Positions 35,802 through 44,319 of a stretch of DNA of 64,000 nucleotides are shown here, piece after piece. Source of the stretch: Castellaniella sp. (GTDB lineage Bacteria; Pseudomonadota; Gammaproteobacteria; Burkholderiales; Burkholderiaceae_B). A model generated the notes under the pieces. The model was not told the DNA's origin and ran no database searches. It was given only the letters and a program-made list of their open reading frames with translations. Position 1 is the stretch's first letter; every line of letters starts with the position of its first letter. The DNA lies in assembly GCF_034675845.1 (NCBI RefSeq), contig NZ_JAUCCU010000001.1, forward strand, positions 1,364,001 through 1,428,000. The letters are read 5' to 3'. The translations under genes were made by a program, and so were the position numbers.

Positions 35802-37382
35802 TCACTTAAAGACTTTTCCGAGATTCAATGCTTTGGTGAGGCCATAGAACACCTCGTATTCTTGGCCTGTTTTGACCTTGGGCGAAATATTGGAATAATT
35901 TCTATCTTTGAAGCACCAATGAATGAATGGCTTATGCTGCTCGGTCCGCTCTATGTAGCAAATAATATTTAAATCATAGAGAAACTGTAGAAAATCATTT
36001 GCCGTGGACATGAAATTTGGCGGATCTACCGAAATTGTTTTAATGTAGGATTTGAGATTTTCAAATGCCTTGAGGTAGGTGGAATAATTAAATTTTCCTT
36101 GACCATTCAAGAATTCAAAAAATTTCAGAAATATGTCGTAGTGATCTGCGCCATAGTAAAATGAGAGGTGATCCTTTACCTCTCCAAGAAGATAGTTTGA
36201 ATAAGCACGCTTGAAATGTGGATCTTCAAAATCATCAACAGTGAATGACTGTTTGCTGGTATCGCTGTTTGAATTATTTATCAGCAGATCCAGCATTGTG
36301 ATTATGTCGCGAGGCCTATAGTAAGACCAACGAATAAAACTCAGAAAGGATGTGGGGCGGTCGTATTCCTCAAATACATTTGGCGAGTTCCAGGGGAAAT
36401 ATGAATCCCATGTATCTCCCAGATGGTGCCTAGTCTGCTGCTGCATTTCCAGTAAATTATCAGTTACCGAAAAGATCTCTGATTTTCTGTGATTCACATA
36501 CTCCGTCCGCCAGTCCAGAAAGACCGAATTATCTCTAATTTTCGTATTCTGGTTTTGCAGACCCAGCTTGTCGAAGATATCGGGCCTAATTAATAGAACT
36601 GTCCTTAGTCGCTTAGAGTCCTTGATTCCCGGGAAAAAATCATTATTTACTTCCCAGACTGCATTTGCCAATCCCTTAATGCAATCTAAATATTCCGCGT
36701 ACGGGATAGAACTGGGGCGGATGTCAATGCCATCAATGAATAGCAAGTGATCTTGGGAGAGCTTTATCTGCCCAAGTGCCAGCTCAAACTGCTTTTGAAT
36801 ATAGAACAGGTTGAGTTGAAATTTACTCTCAACGAATGCTAACGACTCCTTCTGCTCTCCTGAAGCCTTGGCATGCTTTGCAATGAGTTCGGCTGCTAGC
36901 TTTGACTCTTGAATAAAGTTTAGTGCATAAATTATTTCCGGCGAGAAGGCATTTGAGTAGTATTCATCGATTGCATCATTTAGTGCCTTGAATCGCCTGT
37001 AGTTCAGTAGCTTTGATGTGACTGGTTCCTTTTCCAGAACCTGCTTGGCCAACAGAAGATATATTATCACCTTCCATATGCTGGAAAATTCGGAAAGATT
37101 TAGATGCCTCTCTTTTTTCATTGAGACGAATTTTTGATATTCAGTCTCGCGAATATATTTCGTAGCGGCGAATATATTTTTGTAATTATTATTGGATAGA
37201 AATATGGAGTAGGCGGTCTTGCCGGTTCCTTTTTCTCCAACCAAGAATGAGACATTGGGCCGGCAAAGCTCATCTAGAAACTCATTGCGAATGAATACCT
37301 TGTTGAAGAGGTCTTTGTTTTCTCGACGCTTATAATTTTCGGCATCGGCATACCCTGTTTCCAAGTCTTTGATTAGCCTCAT
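35802..37382 (-). CDS. P-loop ATPase, Sll1717 (FunZ-like) family
   Basis: A 526-residue AT-rich-coded protein. Walker A is FLVGEKGTGKTAYSIFLS (K55 in GEKGTGKT); Walker B is DHLLFIDGIDIRPSS (about residues 211-225, D217). A long helical insert lies between them, followed by RTVLLIRPDIFDKLGLQNQNTKIRDNSVFLDW and WSYYRPRDIITMLDLLI, a pattern seen in Sll1717-type ATPases annotated as FunZ. The C terminus looks like a winged-helix or helical domain. The family is common on islands and suspected to act in defence; its biochemistry is unknown. AAGGAA lies upstream of the ATG, and a promoter candidate is at 37410-37438. Confidence 0.82.
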   Translation of the reverse strand: MRLIKDLETGYADAENYKRRENKDLFNKVFIRNEFLDELCRPNVSFLVGEKGTGKTAYSIFLSNNNYKNIFAATKYIRETEYQKFVSMKKERHLNLSEFSSIWKVIIYLLLAKQVLEKEPVTSKLLNYRRFKALNDAIDEYYSNAFSPEIIYALNFIQESKLAAELIAKHAKASGEQKESLAFVESKFQLNLFYIQKQFELALGQIKLSQDHLLFIDGIDIRPSSIPYAEYLDCIKGLANAVWEVNNDFFPGIKDSKRLRTVLLIRPDIFDKLGLQNQNTKIRDNSVFLDWRTEYVNHRKSEIFSVTDNLLEMQQQTRHHLGDTWDSYFPWNSPNVFEEYDRPTSFLSFIRWSYYRPRDIITMLDLLINNSNSDTSKQSFTVDDFEDPHFKRAYSNYLLGEVKDHLSFYYGADHYDIFLKFFEFLNGQGKFNYSTYLKAFENLKSYIKTISVDPPNFMSTANDFLQFLYDLNIICYIERTEQHKPFIHWCFKDRNYSNISPKVKTGQEYEVFYGLTKALNLGKVFK

Positions 37383-37855
37383 AATTCTATTCCTTAGTGT
37401 CTGGAAGTTATTATTTTTATTGCTGGATTAACGTGTAATTCGTATTTCTATTTTTCAATGCGGCGGTCATAATTGATTCCACGAGTTGGTGATATAAAAT
37501 ATCCAATTTTTTGCAGCCTTCGCACCTACACAGCCCTCCGTAATTGAACACACAGAATAACAGTAGCACGGCCCCTAATACACAGTCCGGCTTTACTCTT
37601 TGCAGTTAGTTGCAGACCCCGGAGTAATAGACTCAAGGACAGCATCCAGTCTTCACTGGGCATTGGCTCAACGAAGGCGAATGTCAGCTCCTGGCCGAAA
37701 GCAGCCAACAAATTGATCTGCCCCAGAAAGGACATCCAAGCCCAGAAAACCACCAAAACAAGATTTTCTTGAAACCTACATCAGTCCAATTTTTGACTGA
37801 GAGCCCGCATCAGCACTCGCTTTAGGTGTTTTATGGTGGATGGCATTCAGGCACA
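37383..37855. other. island intergenic stretch upstream of the ATPase
   Basis: About 470 bases without a convincing gene. The first part is AT-rich promoter region for the ATPase. A remnant of the short repeat (TGGCCGAAAGCAGCCA) lies at 37692-37707. A 76-codon open frame on the minus strand (37526-37756) overlaps this remnant and lacks protein-like composition. Confidence 0.5.
37410..37438 (-). promoter_or_regulatory. candidate promoter of the island ATPase
   Basis: On the minus strand, TTACAC (37433-37438) and AATAAT (37410-37415) are 17 bases apart, and the ATG follows 28 bases later. The AT-rich context lowers the specificity of this match. Confidence 0.45.
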
Positions 37856-38057
37856 GCAGCATGGGCGGCCTCATGATTTTTCGACCGGTCGACCAGCGCC
37901 GGATGCTTCCGAAGGGAGCCGGGGAGTCTTCGTCGGGCGTGTCTGAGGCCGCAGGCCGAGTTCGCCCGACGCCCCGGTGGACGAGGAAGATCCGGGTAGT
38001 CCGCCCACGGGGCGGACCGCTGGTTGGGGCGAAAAATCATGAGGCTGCCCATGCTGC
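37856..38057. repeat. right boundary element of the island: structured repeat, inverted copy
   Basis: The core (about 37884-38029) is the reverse complement of the left element's core. The outer arms 37856-37883 and 38030-38057 are inverted repeats of 28 bases with a single G/T pair (37867/38046). They bear no resemblance to the left element's outer arms beyond the T-rich TTTTCG edge. All internal stems seen in the left copy are kept, including one position where an A-to-G change leaves a G-T pair in the CCTCG hairpin. Confidence 0.88.
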
Positions 38058-38094
38058 GGCTTAAGAACCCCATCAGGCGCTCCGATGAACCAGG

Positions 38095-38125
38095 CACGAA
38101 ATAGTCCACTCGGACTTATTTCGTG
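38095..38125. other. hairpin overlapping the stop codon of the PatZ-like gene
   Basis: CACGAAATA-GTCC pairs with GGAC-TATTTCGTG around ACTC with one bulged T. The right arm includes the TAA stop of the acetyltransferase gene. There is no T-tract, so it is not a classical terminator; it may mark the message end. Confidence 0.5.
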
Positions 38126-40572
38126 TCCAGGTTCATCCACACCCTCCGCATGCCTGGGTCTTCTGCGTCGGGTTCGTTAGTCATGCCCAGCGAAGTCATC
38201 AAGCCCAGCATGGCGCGGTTGGAGGACAAAACGATGCCTTCGATGTAGACCAGCCCCTGGCGGCGGGCGACCTGCAAAAGACTGGTCATCAGCTTTGAAC
38301 CCAGGCCCCGGCGTTGCCAGTCGTCGGCGATGACCAGGGCGTATTCGGCGCCCTGACCGTCGGCATTGCGCAGGTAGTGCGCAAAGCCGACAATGCGTTC
38401 ACGCAGCAAGCCACGGTTTTCTGGATTGGGCACCTGCACTGTGGCCACCAGCGCCACTTCGCGGTCGTAGTCGATGCGGGTGTAGCGGGCCAGCATACGG
38501 GGGGTGAGTTCGCGCAACATCGACACAAAGCGCATGTAGCGGGACTCGTCGGATAGATTGCGGATGAACTCCTGCAACAGCGTTGCGTCTTCTGGGCGGA
38601 TCGGGCGCAGCAACCATTCCTGGCCATTATCCAGAACCATGGGGCGTACCTGGCGACGCGGATAAGGGTGGATGGCCATGTGCCGATAGGCCTGGTTTTC
38701 GGGGCGCTCGCCATCGTAATTCGGGTCCAGGGTGATCTGGATGTTTTCGGCAAACAGGCTGGTGTCATCCCACCAGATCGGGTCGATGCTCAGCGTCCGC
38801 ACACCCGGCAGTTGGCTGATGATTTCAGAAATGCGCTCCAGCGCCTCGCGCAGTTGTTCGAATACGGCGGAACTCAGGTCTCGTTCGAGGACGCGGGACC
38901 AGAATTTCCCGCGCTGGATGAGCTGGCGCGCCAGGTAGTTATTCAGCGGCGGCAGTTCGATCTCGCGGTGGGCGGTGGCCAGTTGCGCGGGTCGGCCACC
39001 AGGGCCGAACTGGATATATGGCCCGAAGCGCGCATCCTGATGCACATGAATGGCCATGGGCAGGTTTTGCCGGGCCAGTTCGGACACGGGCTGATCTTCG
39101 GCCAGAATAGGCACATGGAAACAGTCCAGCAGCCAGCGGCAGGCGGCGCGGTCCAGGGTCAAGCGGCCCGACATGATGGCGTCGCCCAACAGCGTGCGGG
39201 CCTCGTCCAGCCGGGGCGGCCGATTCAGCATCTCGGGCGGCAGTGCCTGCTGGGCCAGGGTCTGGTTGTAATGATAGGCGGCCAGAATGCTGAAAGCATT
39301 GGCAGCGGATTCGGGGGTGCGAAAGGCCGGCAGCCCCACGCTGTCCAGGCGGTGGCGCAGCGAACGCATCGAGGCATCGCCGATGAAACACGAAATGATG
39401 GGTTTGTTGGCCGCGTCGGAGAACTGTGCCAGGGCGTCGGCGGCAGCATCCATATCGGATAGGGCATCGGGCGCAATCAGCACCAGAACCCCATCGACAT
39501 TGGTATCCGCCGACAACAGGGTCAGGGCCTGCTGCAAGCGCGCGGCATCCAGCGGCGCGTGACTGACCACCGGGTTATCGACCAGGGCGCCCGGTTCCAG
39601 CAGTGCAGCCAGATCGCGGCGGGTCTGCGTGGCCAGATCCGCCCGGACGAGGGCATCGGCGGGGTTCATGGCATCCAGGGCCAGATGCGCAGCCCCATAG
39701 CCGTTGGCAAACAGGGCAAGGCGTCGGCCGCGCTGGTGTTTGATATGCACCAGAACCTTCAGCGCTGAGAACAGTTGGACGAAAAAACGGATACGCACGG
39801 CGCCGGTGCGGCGCAGCAAAGCGTCAAAAACGGCATCGGCGGCAGCGCTGCCACCCGGCCCCTGGCGGCCGGTTTTCAGGACAATGACGGGCTTGACACT
39901 GGCTGCGGCCATCAGGGCGCTGGTGAAGCGGCGCGAGGAATCCGCTTCTTCGAGGTACAGCACGATGCTGTCGGTGCGCGAGTCCATGGACAGGAATTCC
40001 AGGACCTCGGCGACGGTGACGCCGGAGGTGTCGCCGGTGGAGACCACGGCGGAAAACCCCAGTTGGATGTCGCCTGCCCAATCCAGCACCGCAGCGGCCA
40101 CCATGCGCGACTGGGCCACCAGCGCCACCCGCCCCGGGGGGGCGGCATGATCCACCAGCCCCAGGTTAAGCCCCAGGTGGGGGCGCTGTACGCCCAGCGC
40201 CCCAGGCCCCAGCACCAGGCAGTCGTTCAGCCGACCCCAGGCCTGGCAGTCGGCGCGGGTTTTCGGCGGGTTGGCCGACGGCGTCTGGTGGGGCAGCAGC
40301 ATCAGGGCGCGGGGCCGGTGGATGCGCAAGGCATCCAGCGCCGCAGGCAGGGTAGCCGGGTCCAGGCACAGCAAGGCCATGTCCAGGCGCTGCCCGGACT
40401 GGAGAAAATCCAGGGTGGCCGGAAAATCCCATTGACCATCCGCCGAGACCGGCACATCGGCGATACGGCCGCGCAACAAGGACGGCGGGTCCTGCACGAC
40501 CGGCAAACGCCGGGTACTCAGCACCAGGAGGGAGCGCGGCTCGAACAAAGCCGCCAGACGATGACGCAACAT
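38116..40572 (-). CDS. PatZ-like protein lysine acetyltransferase (ADP-forming acyl-CoA synthetase-like domains fused to GNAT)
   Basis: An 818-residue fusion. The N-terminal part has the CoA-binding and succinyl-CoA ligase-like folds of NDP-forming acetyl-CoA synthetases (LFEPRSLLVLSTRR, GRVALVAQSRMVAAAVLDWA, STGDTSGVTVAEVLEFL). A degenerate ATP-grasp-like region follows (to about residue 640). The last 170 residues are a GNAT acetyltransferase with LLRPIRPEDATLLQEFIRNLSDESRYMRF and the acetyl-CoA loop DDWQRRGLGSKLM. E. coli PatZ (YfiQ), which acetylates acetyl-CoA synthetase, has the same order. The synthetase part is probably regulatory only. The ATG at 40572 is preferred to one seven codons upstream. 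Confidence 0.9.
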   Translation of the reverse strand: MLRHRLAALFEPRSLLVLSTRRLPVVQDPPSLLRGRIADVPVSADGQWDFPATLDFLQSGQRLDMALLCLDPATLPAALDALRIHRPRALMLLPHQTPSANPPKTRADCQAWGRLNDCLVLGPGALGVQRPHLGLNLGLVDHAAPPGRVALVAQSRMVAAAVLDWAGDIQLGFSAVVSTGDTSGVTVAEVLEFLSMDSRTDSIVLYLEEADSSRRFTSALMAAASVKPVIVLKTGRQGPGGSAAADAVFDALLRRTGAVRIRFFVQLFSALKVLVHIKHQRGRRLALFANGYGAAHLALDAMNPADALVRADLATQTRRDLAALLEPGALVDNPVVSHAPLDAARLQQALTLLSADTNVDGVLVLIAPDALSDMDAAADALAQFSDAANKPIISCFIGDASMRSLRHRLDSVGLPAFRTPESAANAFSILAAYHYNQTLAQQALPPEMLNRPPRLDEARTLLGDAIMSGRLTLDRAACRWLLDCFHVPILAEDQPVSELARQNLPMAIHVHQDARFGPYIQFGPGGRPAQLATAHREIELPPLNNYLARQLIQRGKFWSRVLERDLSSAVFEQLREALERISEIISQLPGVRTLSIDPIWWDDTSLFAENIQITLDPNYDGERPENQAYRHMAIHPYPRRQVRPMVLDNGQEWLLRPIRPEDATLLQEFIRNLSDESRYMRFVSMLRELTPRMLARYTRIDYDREVALVATVQVPNPENRGLLRERIVGFAHYLRNADGQGAEYALVIADDWQRRGLGSKLMTSLLQVARRQGLVYIEGIVLSSNRAMLGLMTSLGMTNEPDAEDPGMRRVWMNLDTK

Positions 40573-40679
40573 GATTAGGCCTCGGACCCCCAAAAATGGG
40601 GTGTCCCTTAAAATACACGATTTCCATCCTGATTTTACAGGGATCGGACTCCGTCCCCCCTGCCATACCCAATACCACC

Positions 40680-42095
40680 ATGACCGCTGCTACTCGCCCT
40701 GTGCGTACCCGTTTTGCCCCCTCTCCCACCGGCTATCTGCACCTGGGCGGCGCCCGCACGGCGCTGTTTTCCTGGGCCTTTGCCCGCCATTACGGCGGGA
40801 CATTCGTGCTGCGCATCGAGGACACCGACCTGGAGCGTTCCACCCCCGAGGCCGTACAGGCCATTCTGGATGGCATGCGGTGGCTGGATCTGCAGCCCGA
40901 CGAGGGGCCGTTCTATCAGATGCAGCGCATGGACCGCTACCGCCAGGTCATCGCCGACATGCTGGCCCAGGGCACGGCCTATCATTGCTACAGCACCCCC
41001 GCCGAGGTCGAGGCCATGCGCGAACACGCCCGCGCCATCGGGGCAAAGCCCCGCTACGACGGCACCTGGCGGCCAGAGGCCGGCAAGACCCTGCCCCCTA
41101 TCCCGCCGGATGTCTCGCCGGTGGTGCGGTTTCGATGCCCCCTGGACGGCGTCACCACGTGGGATGACCTGGTCAAAGGCCCCATCAGCTTTGACAACAG
41201 CGAACTGGATGATCTGGTGATCGCCCGTCCGGATGGCACGCCCACCTACAATTTCTGTGTGGTGGTGGACGACTGGGATATGGAAATCAGCCACGTCATC
41301 CGGGGCGACGATCACGTCAACAACACCCCGCGCCAGATCAATATTCTGCGGGCGCTGGGGGCCGAACTCCCCCGCTATGGCCACGTCCCCATGATTCTGG
41401 GGCCGGACGGCGAGAAGCTATCGAAACGCCACGGCGCCGTCAGCGTGATCGAATACGACCGCCTGGGCTACCTGCCGGAGGCCATGGTGAATTACCTCGC
41501 CCGCCTGGGCTGGAGCCACGGCAACGACGAGCTGTTCACCCGCCAGCAGTTCGTGGAATGGTTTGATCCGAAACACCTCAGCCGATCAGCGGCGCAATGG
41601 GACCCGAAAAAACTGAACTGGGTCAACGCGCATGGCTTGCGTCAGCTGGACCTGGATGATCTGGCTCGCCGCGTTGCACCGCGCATCCTGCGCCTGGGCG
41701 GCCAGCCCGAAGCCATCGACCTGGAGGCGGTGCTGGCGCTGCTGCGTGACCGCAGTGAAACCCTGGAAGACCTGGCCGACGGCTGCCTGCTGTTCTGCGG
41801 CCCCTACACCCCGGCAGATGCCGAGCTGCGCGCCGAGGTCCTGGATGCAGCGGCCCTGGACCTGCTGCAGGATTTTTCAGCCCAGGCCCGTGCTCTGGAC
41901 GCCTGGGACGAGGCCACCCTGGATGGCTTGGTCAAGGCCATGCTGAAAACGCACGGTGTGAAAATGCCCAAGCTGGCGATTCCTTTGCGGGTGGCAGTCA
42001 CGGGACGCAAGCACACGCCGTCCATCGGGGCGGTGTTGGCTCTGTTGGGGCGCGACGTGGTGCTGCAGCGCCTGGATATGACGCTGGCGGGTTAA
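40680..42095 (+). CDS. gltX: glutamate--tRNA ligase
   Basis: A 471-residue class I synthetase. The first signature is [22 protein letters not shown] (HLGG as HIGH); the second is [21 protein letters not shown] and [28 protein letters not shown] are typical discriminating-GluRS segments. The C-terminal anticodon-binding helical domain runs to the end. The start [15 protein letters not shown] at 40680 fits the family; the earlier in-frame ATG would add unrelated residues. Divergent from the PatZ-like gene. Ends overlapping, by four bases, the convergent lipoprotein gene. Confidence 0.97.
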   Translation: MTAATRPVRTRFAPSPTGYLHLGGARTALFSWAFARHYGGTFVLRIEDTDLERSTPEAVQAILDGMRWLDLQPDEGPFYQMQRMDRYRQVIADMLAQGTAYHCYSTPAEVEAMREHARAIGAKPRYDGTWRPEAGKTLPPIPPDVSPVVRFRCPLDGVTTWDDLVKGPISFDNSELDDLVIARPDGTPTYNFCVVVDDWDMEISHVIRGDDHVNNTPRQINILRALGAELPRYGHVPMILGPDGEKLSKRHGAVSVIEYDRLGYLPEAMVNYLARLGWSHGNDELFTRQQFVEWFDPKHLSRSAAQWDPKKLNWVNAHGLRQLDLDDLARRVAPRILRLGGQPEAIDLEAVLALLRDRSETLEDLADGCLLFCGPYTPADAELRAEVLDAAALDLLQDFSAQARALDAWDEATLDGLVKAMLKTHGVKMPKLAIPLRVAVTGRKHTPSIGAVLALLGRDVVLQRLDMTLAG

Positions 42096-42583
42096 AACGG
42101 CAGGCGATAGCCGGGCGACATGCGCTTGGCCTGCACCCGGCCTTGCGGCCCCTGCAGGCGCAAGGCATTGGCATCGGCCCGGTCGACCCGGTAGCGGTTG
42201 GTGTAGATCGGGTCGTCCAAGCTGACGGGCAAGCCGTTGGACTGCAGGGTGCGCAGCAGCAGATCCGCCCCTTGTCGCGACCAGCAGCCGGATTCTTCCA
42301 GCCCCTGAGAAGGCGTGCGCGGGCGCTTTACCTGCTCGACATAGCTCATGGTGCCATCCGGATTCAGGGTATAAAGAGTGCGCACCGATCCGGCCACGCC
42401 TTTTTGGGTGCTGACGGACAGCCAGTTGCCCACCAGCGCATCACCGGCTGCTGCCGGCACGCAGGCCGGCGGGGTTTGAGCCGTCGCATCAGGCGAACTG
42501 GCGGGCTGCAGCGGCGCGCAGGCAGCCAGAATCCCCAAGGCAACCGCACCGGTTGCCCACATCGAAAGACGAATGAATCGCAT
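42092..42583 (-). CDS. predicted lipoprotein of unknown function
   Basis: A 163-residue protein starting [22 protein letters not shown], a lipoprotein signal with lipobox LAAC. The mature part has a proline/alanine-rich linker, then a beta-rich region ([33 protein letters not shown]..., [21 protein letters not shown]) that reads like a small lipocalin- or META-like barrel. I do not recognise a family. AGAGG lies seven bases before the ATG and favours this start over ATGs further upstream. Confidence 0.75.
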   Translation of the reverse strand: MRFIRLSMWATGAVALGILAACAPLQPASSPDATAQTPPACVPAAAGDALVGNWLSVSTQKGVAGSVRTLYTLNPDGTMSYVEQVKRPRTPSQGLEESGCWSRQGADLLLRTLQSNGLPVSLDDPIYTNRYRVDRADANALRLQGPQGRVQAKRMSPGYRLPF

Positions 42584-42717
42584 TACTTTGCCTCTGTTCA
42601 TGACAAATGTCATCCTAGCCCCCGCCCATGGCAGGGTGAATCCTGCGTATCCGGTGCGTCGGGCCTACAATTTTCACGTCCCTGTGCAGACTGCAGGAAA
42701 ACCATTATTTTACTGAC

Positions 42718-43152
42718 ATGAGCCATTTCATACTTGTGACTTTGCATCTGTTTGCCGCCATCATGTTCGTGGGCACGGTGTTCTTCGAGGTATTGATTCT
42801 GGAGGGCATCCGCAAGCCCCTGGGACGCGATGCGATGCGCAATGTAGAGCTATCCATCGGGCAGCGCGCACGCAAGCTGATGCCTTTTGTGATGCTGGTG
42901 CTGTTTGGTGCCGGGATCAGCATGGCCTGGCAGTTTCGCGAAGTCCTCTCGCAGCCTTTTGCCAGCCATTTTGCCACGCTGCTGTGGCTAAAGATCATTC
43001 TGGCGTTCAGCGTGCTGGGGCATTTCATCTTTGCGATGACCATGAGCGGTAAGGGCAAGCTGAAATCACGCCACTTCCAACTGATCCACCTAAGCGTGTT
43101 TTGTCATGTGGTGCTGATTGTGTTTTTGGCGAAAGCGATGTTTTATCTATGA
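42718..43152 (+). CDS. four-helix membrane protein, CopD-like
   Basis: A 144-residue integral membrane protein with about four helices. MSHFILVTLHLFAAIMFVGTVFFEVLIL has the H10 and following pattern seen in CopD-domain and DUF2269-like proteins; further histidines occur in LGHFIF, SRHFQLIHLSVFCHVV. These could bind heme or copper, but no defining motif allows a firm call. It is divergent from the lipoprotein gene and followed by the histone-like gene. Confidence 0.65.
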   Translation: MSHFILVTLHLFAAIMFVGTVFFEVLILEGIRKPLGRDAMRNVELSIGQRARKLMPFVMLVLFGAGISMAWQFREVLSQPFASHFATLLWLKIILAFSVLGHFIFAMTMSGKGKLKSRHFQLIHLSVFCHVVLIVFLAKAMFYL

Positions 43153-43204
43153 TGTTGCGATAGACTGCAGGGTGTTATTTCTCATGCGCCCCAGGAGCAT
43201 CACT

Positions 43205-43630
43205 ATGGCATCTGCCAAACCCGCTGCGGCCAAGCCCGCCACAAAGTCACCCGCCACAAAGGCCGTCACGAAAAAATCGACGCCCAAATCTGCGGCGGCC
43301 GAGGCGGCTGTGGACAGCAAGAAAACCGGGGCCGCCAAGGCAGCGGCGACCAAGACCAGTACCAAGGCCGTCGGAAAGGCCACTGCAAGCAAGGCCTCCA
43401 CCGCCAAAGCCAGTGCCAAGCCTGCCGAAAAAGCAACGGCAGGGGCCAAGGCCGATAAGGCGACTGGCGTCAAGGCCAAAACAGCGGCTAAGGCCACACC
43501 CAAAACAGCCACCTCAAAGACCGCCACGCCCAAGAAAGCCGCACATAAGCCAGAGGATGCGGCACCGGCAATCCGCACGGATGCAAACCCTGCCGGCAAC
43601 TGGCCGTTTCCGCTATTTGAACGACCCTGA
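43205..43630 (+). CDS. histone H1-like, lysine/alanine/proline-rich DNA-binding protein
   Basis: A 141-residue protein made almost entirely of Lys-Ala-Pro-Thr repeats of the AAKPAT/KTATPKK kind, like the C-terminal tail of eukaryotic histone H1 and Bordetella BpH1. It probably binds DNA non-specifically and contributes to chromosome compaction. It is unusual in ending with a distinct non-basic motif, NPAGNWPFPLFERP. The start MASAKPAAAKPATK at 43205 is chosen because the upstream reading includes no basic repeat. Low-complexity repeats of this type vary in length between strains. Confidence 0.78.
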   Translation: MASAKPAAAKPATKSPATKAVTKKSTPKSAAAEAAVDSKKTGAAKAAATKTSTKAVGKATASKASTAKASAKPAEKATAGAKADKATGVKAKTAAKATPKTATSKTATPKKAAHKPEDAAPAIRTDANPAGNWPFPLFERP

Positions 43631-43752
43631 TGGCCAACGCACGGCTGCAAATCGAAGCTTGGTGGCCTGCCTGCGGTGGCAAAAAACTTCGCTTGCCCGG
43701 CTATTCGTGCAAATGCGACAATGACCGACTAATTGCTGTCTGAGAACAAGGC

Positions 43753-44319
43753 ATGGTCCGCGATATTCTGATTTTCCTGCTTGATATTGTTTTTTCGCTG
43801 TTTGGCATCGTATTGATTCTGCGCGCCTGGATTTTTGCCATCCGGCTGCATCCGTTCAATCCCTATTCGCAGGCTGTACTGCGGGCCACCGATTGGCTGG
43901 TGCTGCCGATCCGGCGGGTGATTCCCGTCAGCGGGCGTTTCGATTGGCCCAGTATTCTGGCGTGCTGGATAACGGCGATCCTGTATTTGCTGCTGACCTG
44001 GCTGATCGGTATGGGCGGGGCGCTGCCGCCCGCCAGCGCCATTGGTGGGCTGCTGTTGTCCGGCCTGCTGGTGGGACTGAAGTGGCTGTTTAATGTGATT
44101 GTCTGGGTGACGCTGATCCAGGCGGTGTTGTCCTGGGTCAATCCGCTATCGCCGGTGATGCCGGTATTGTTTACCCTGACGGCACCTCTGCTGGACCCAA
44201 TCCGGCGGATTTTGCCGCGCATGGGGGGGCTGGATTTATCCCCGCTGGTGCTGCTGGTGATTGCCCAAATCGTGATGATGATTCTGAACCACCTGGCATT
44301 TACGGCATTCGGGCTTTAA
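43753..44319 (+). CDS. YggT family protein
   Basis: A 188-residue integral membrane protein with two YggT units: FLLDIVFSLFGIVLILRAWIFAIRLHPFNPYSQAVLRATDWLVLPIRRVIP and its C-terminal counterpart FNVIVWVTLIQAVLSWVNPLSPVMPVLFTLTAPLLDPIRRILP. The NP...PIRRxxP pattern at the end of each unit is the signature. YggT proteins are linked to osmotic tolerance and, in other bacteria, to cell-division-site membrane proteins. A terminator follows immediately. Confidence 0.93.
   Translation: MVRDILIFLLDIVFSLFGIVLILRAWIFAIRLHPFNPYSQAVLRATDWLVLPIRRVIPVSGRFDWPSILACWITAILYLLLTWLIGMGGALPPASAIGGLLLSGLLVGLKWLFNVIVWVTLIQAVLSWVNPLSPVMPVLFTLTAPLLDPIRRILPRMGGLDLSPLVLLVIAQIVMMILNHLAFTAFGL

Larger units (their letters stand above)
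34432..38057. mobile_element. AT-rich genomic island bounded by inverted structured repeats
   Basis: Between the two boundary elements, about 3.2 kb is much richer in A+T than the flanking core genes. It holds a GIY-YIG nuclease gene and a P-loop ATPase gene that face each other, plus scattered short repeats. No integrase or transposase is inside. The flanking genes, an esterase and a PatZ-like acetyltransferase, are ordinary core genes. The composition and inverted boundary repeats suggest acquisition by transfer, with a mechanism that is not evident. Confidence 0.65.

Noticed and set aside
37526..37756. 76-codon open frame on the minus strand upstream of the ATPase
   Set aside because: No ribosome binding site, poor composition, and it includes a short-repeat remnant.
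37871..38140. Open frame across the right boundary repeat
   Set aside because: Translation of the same repeat in another frame; base pairing, not codon use, is what is conserved between copies.
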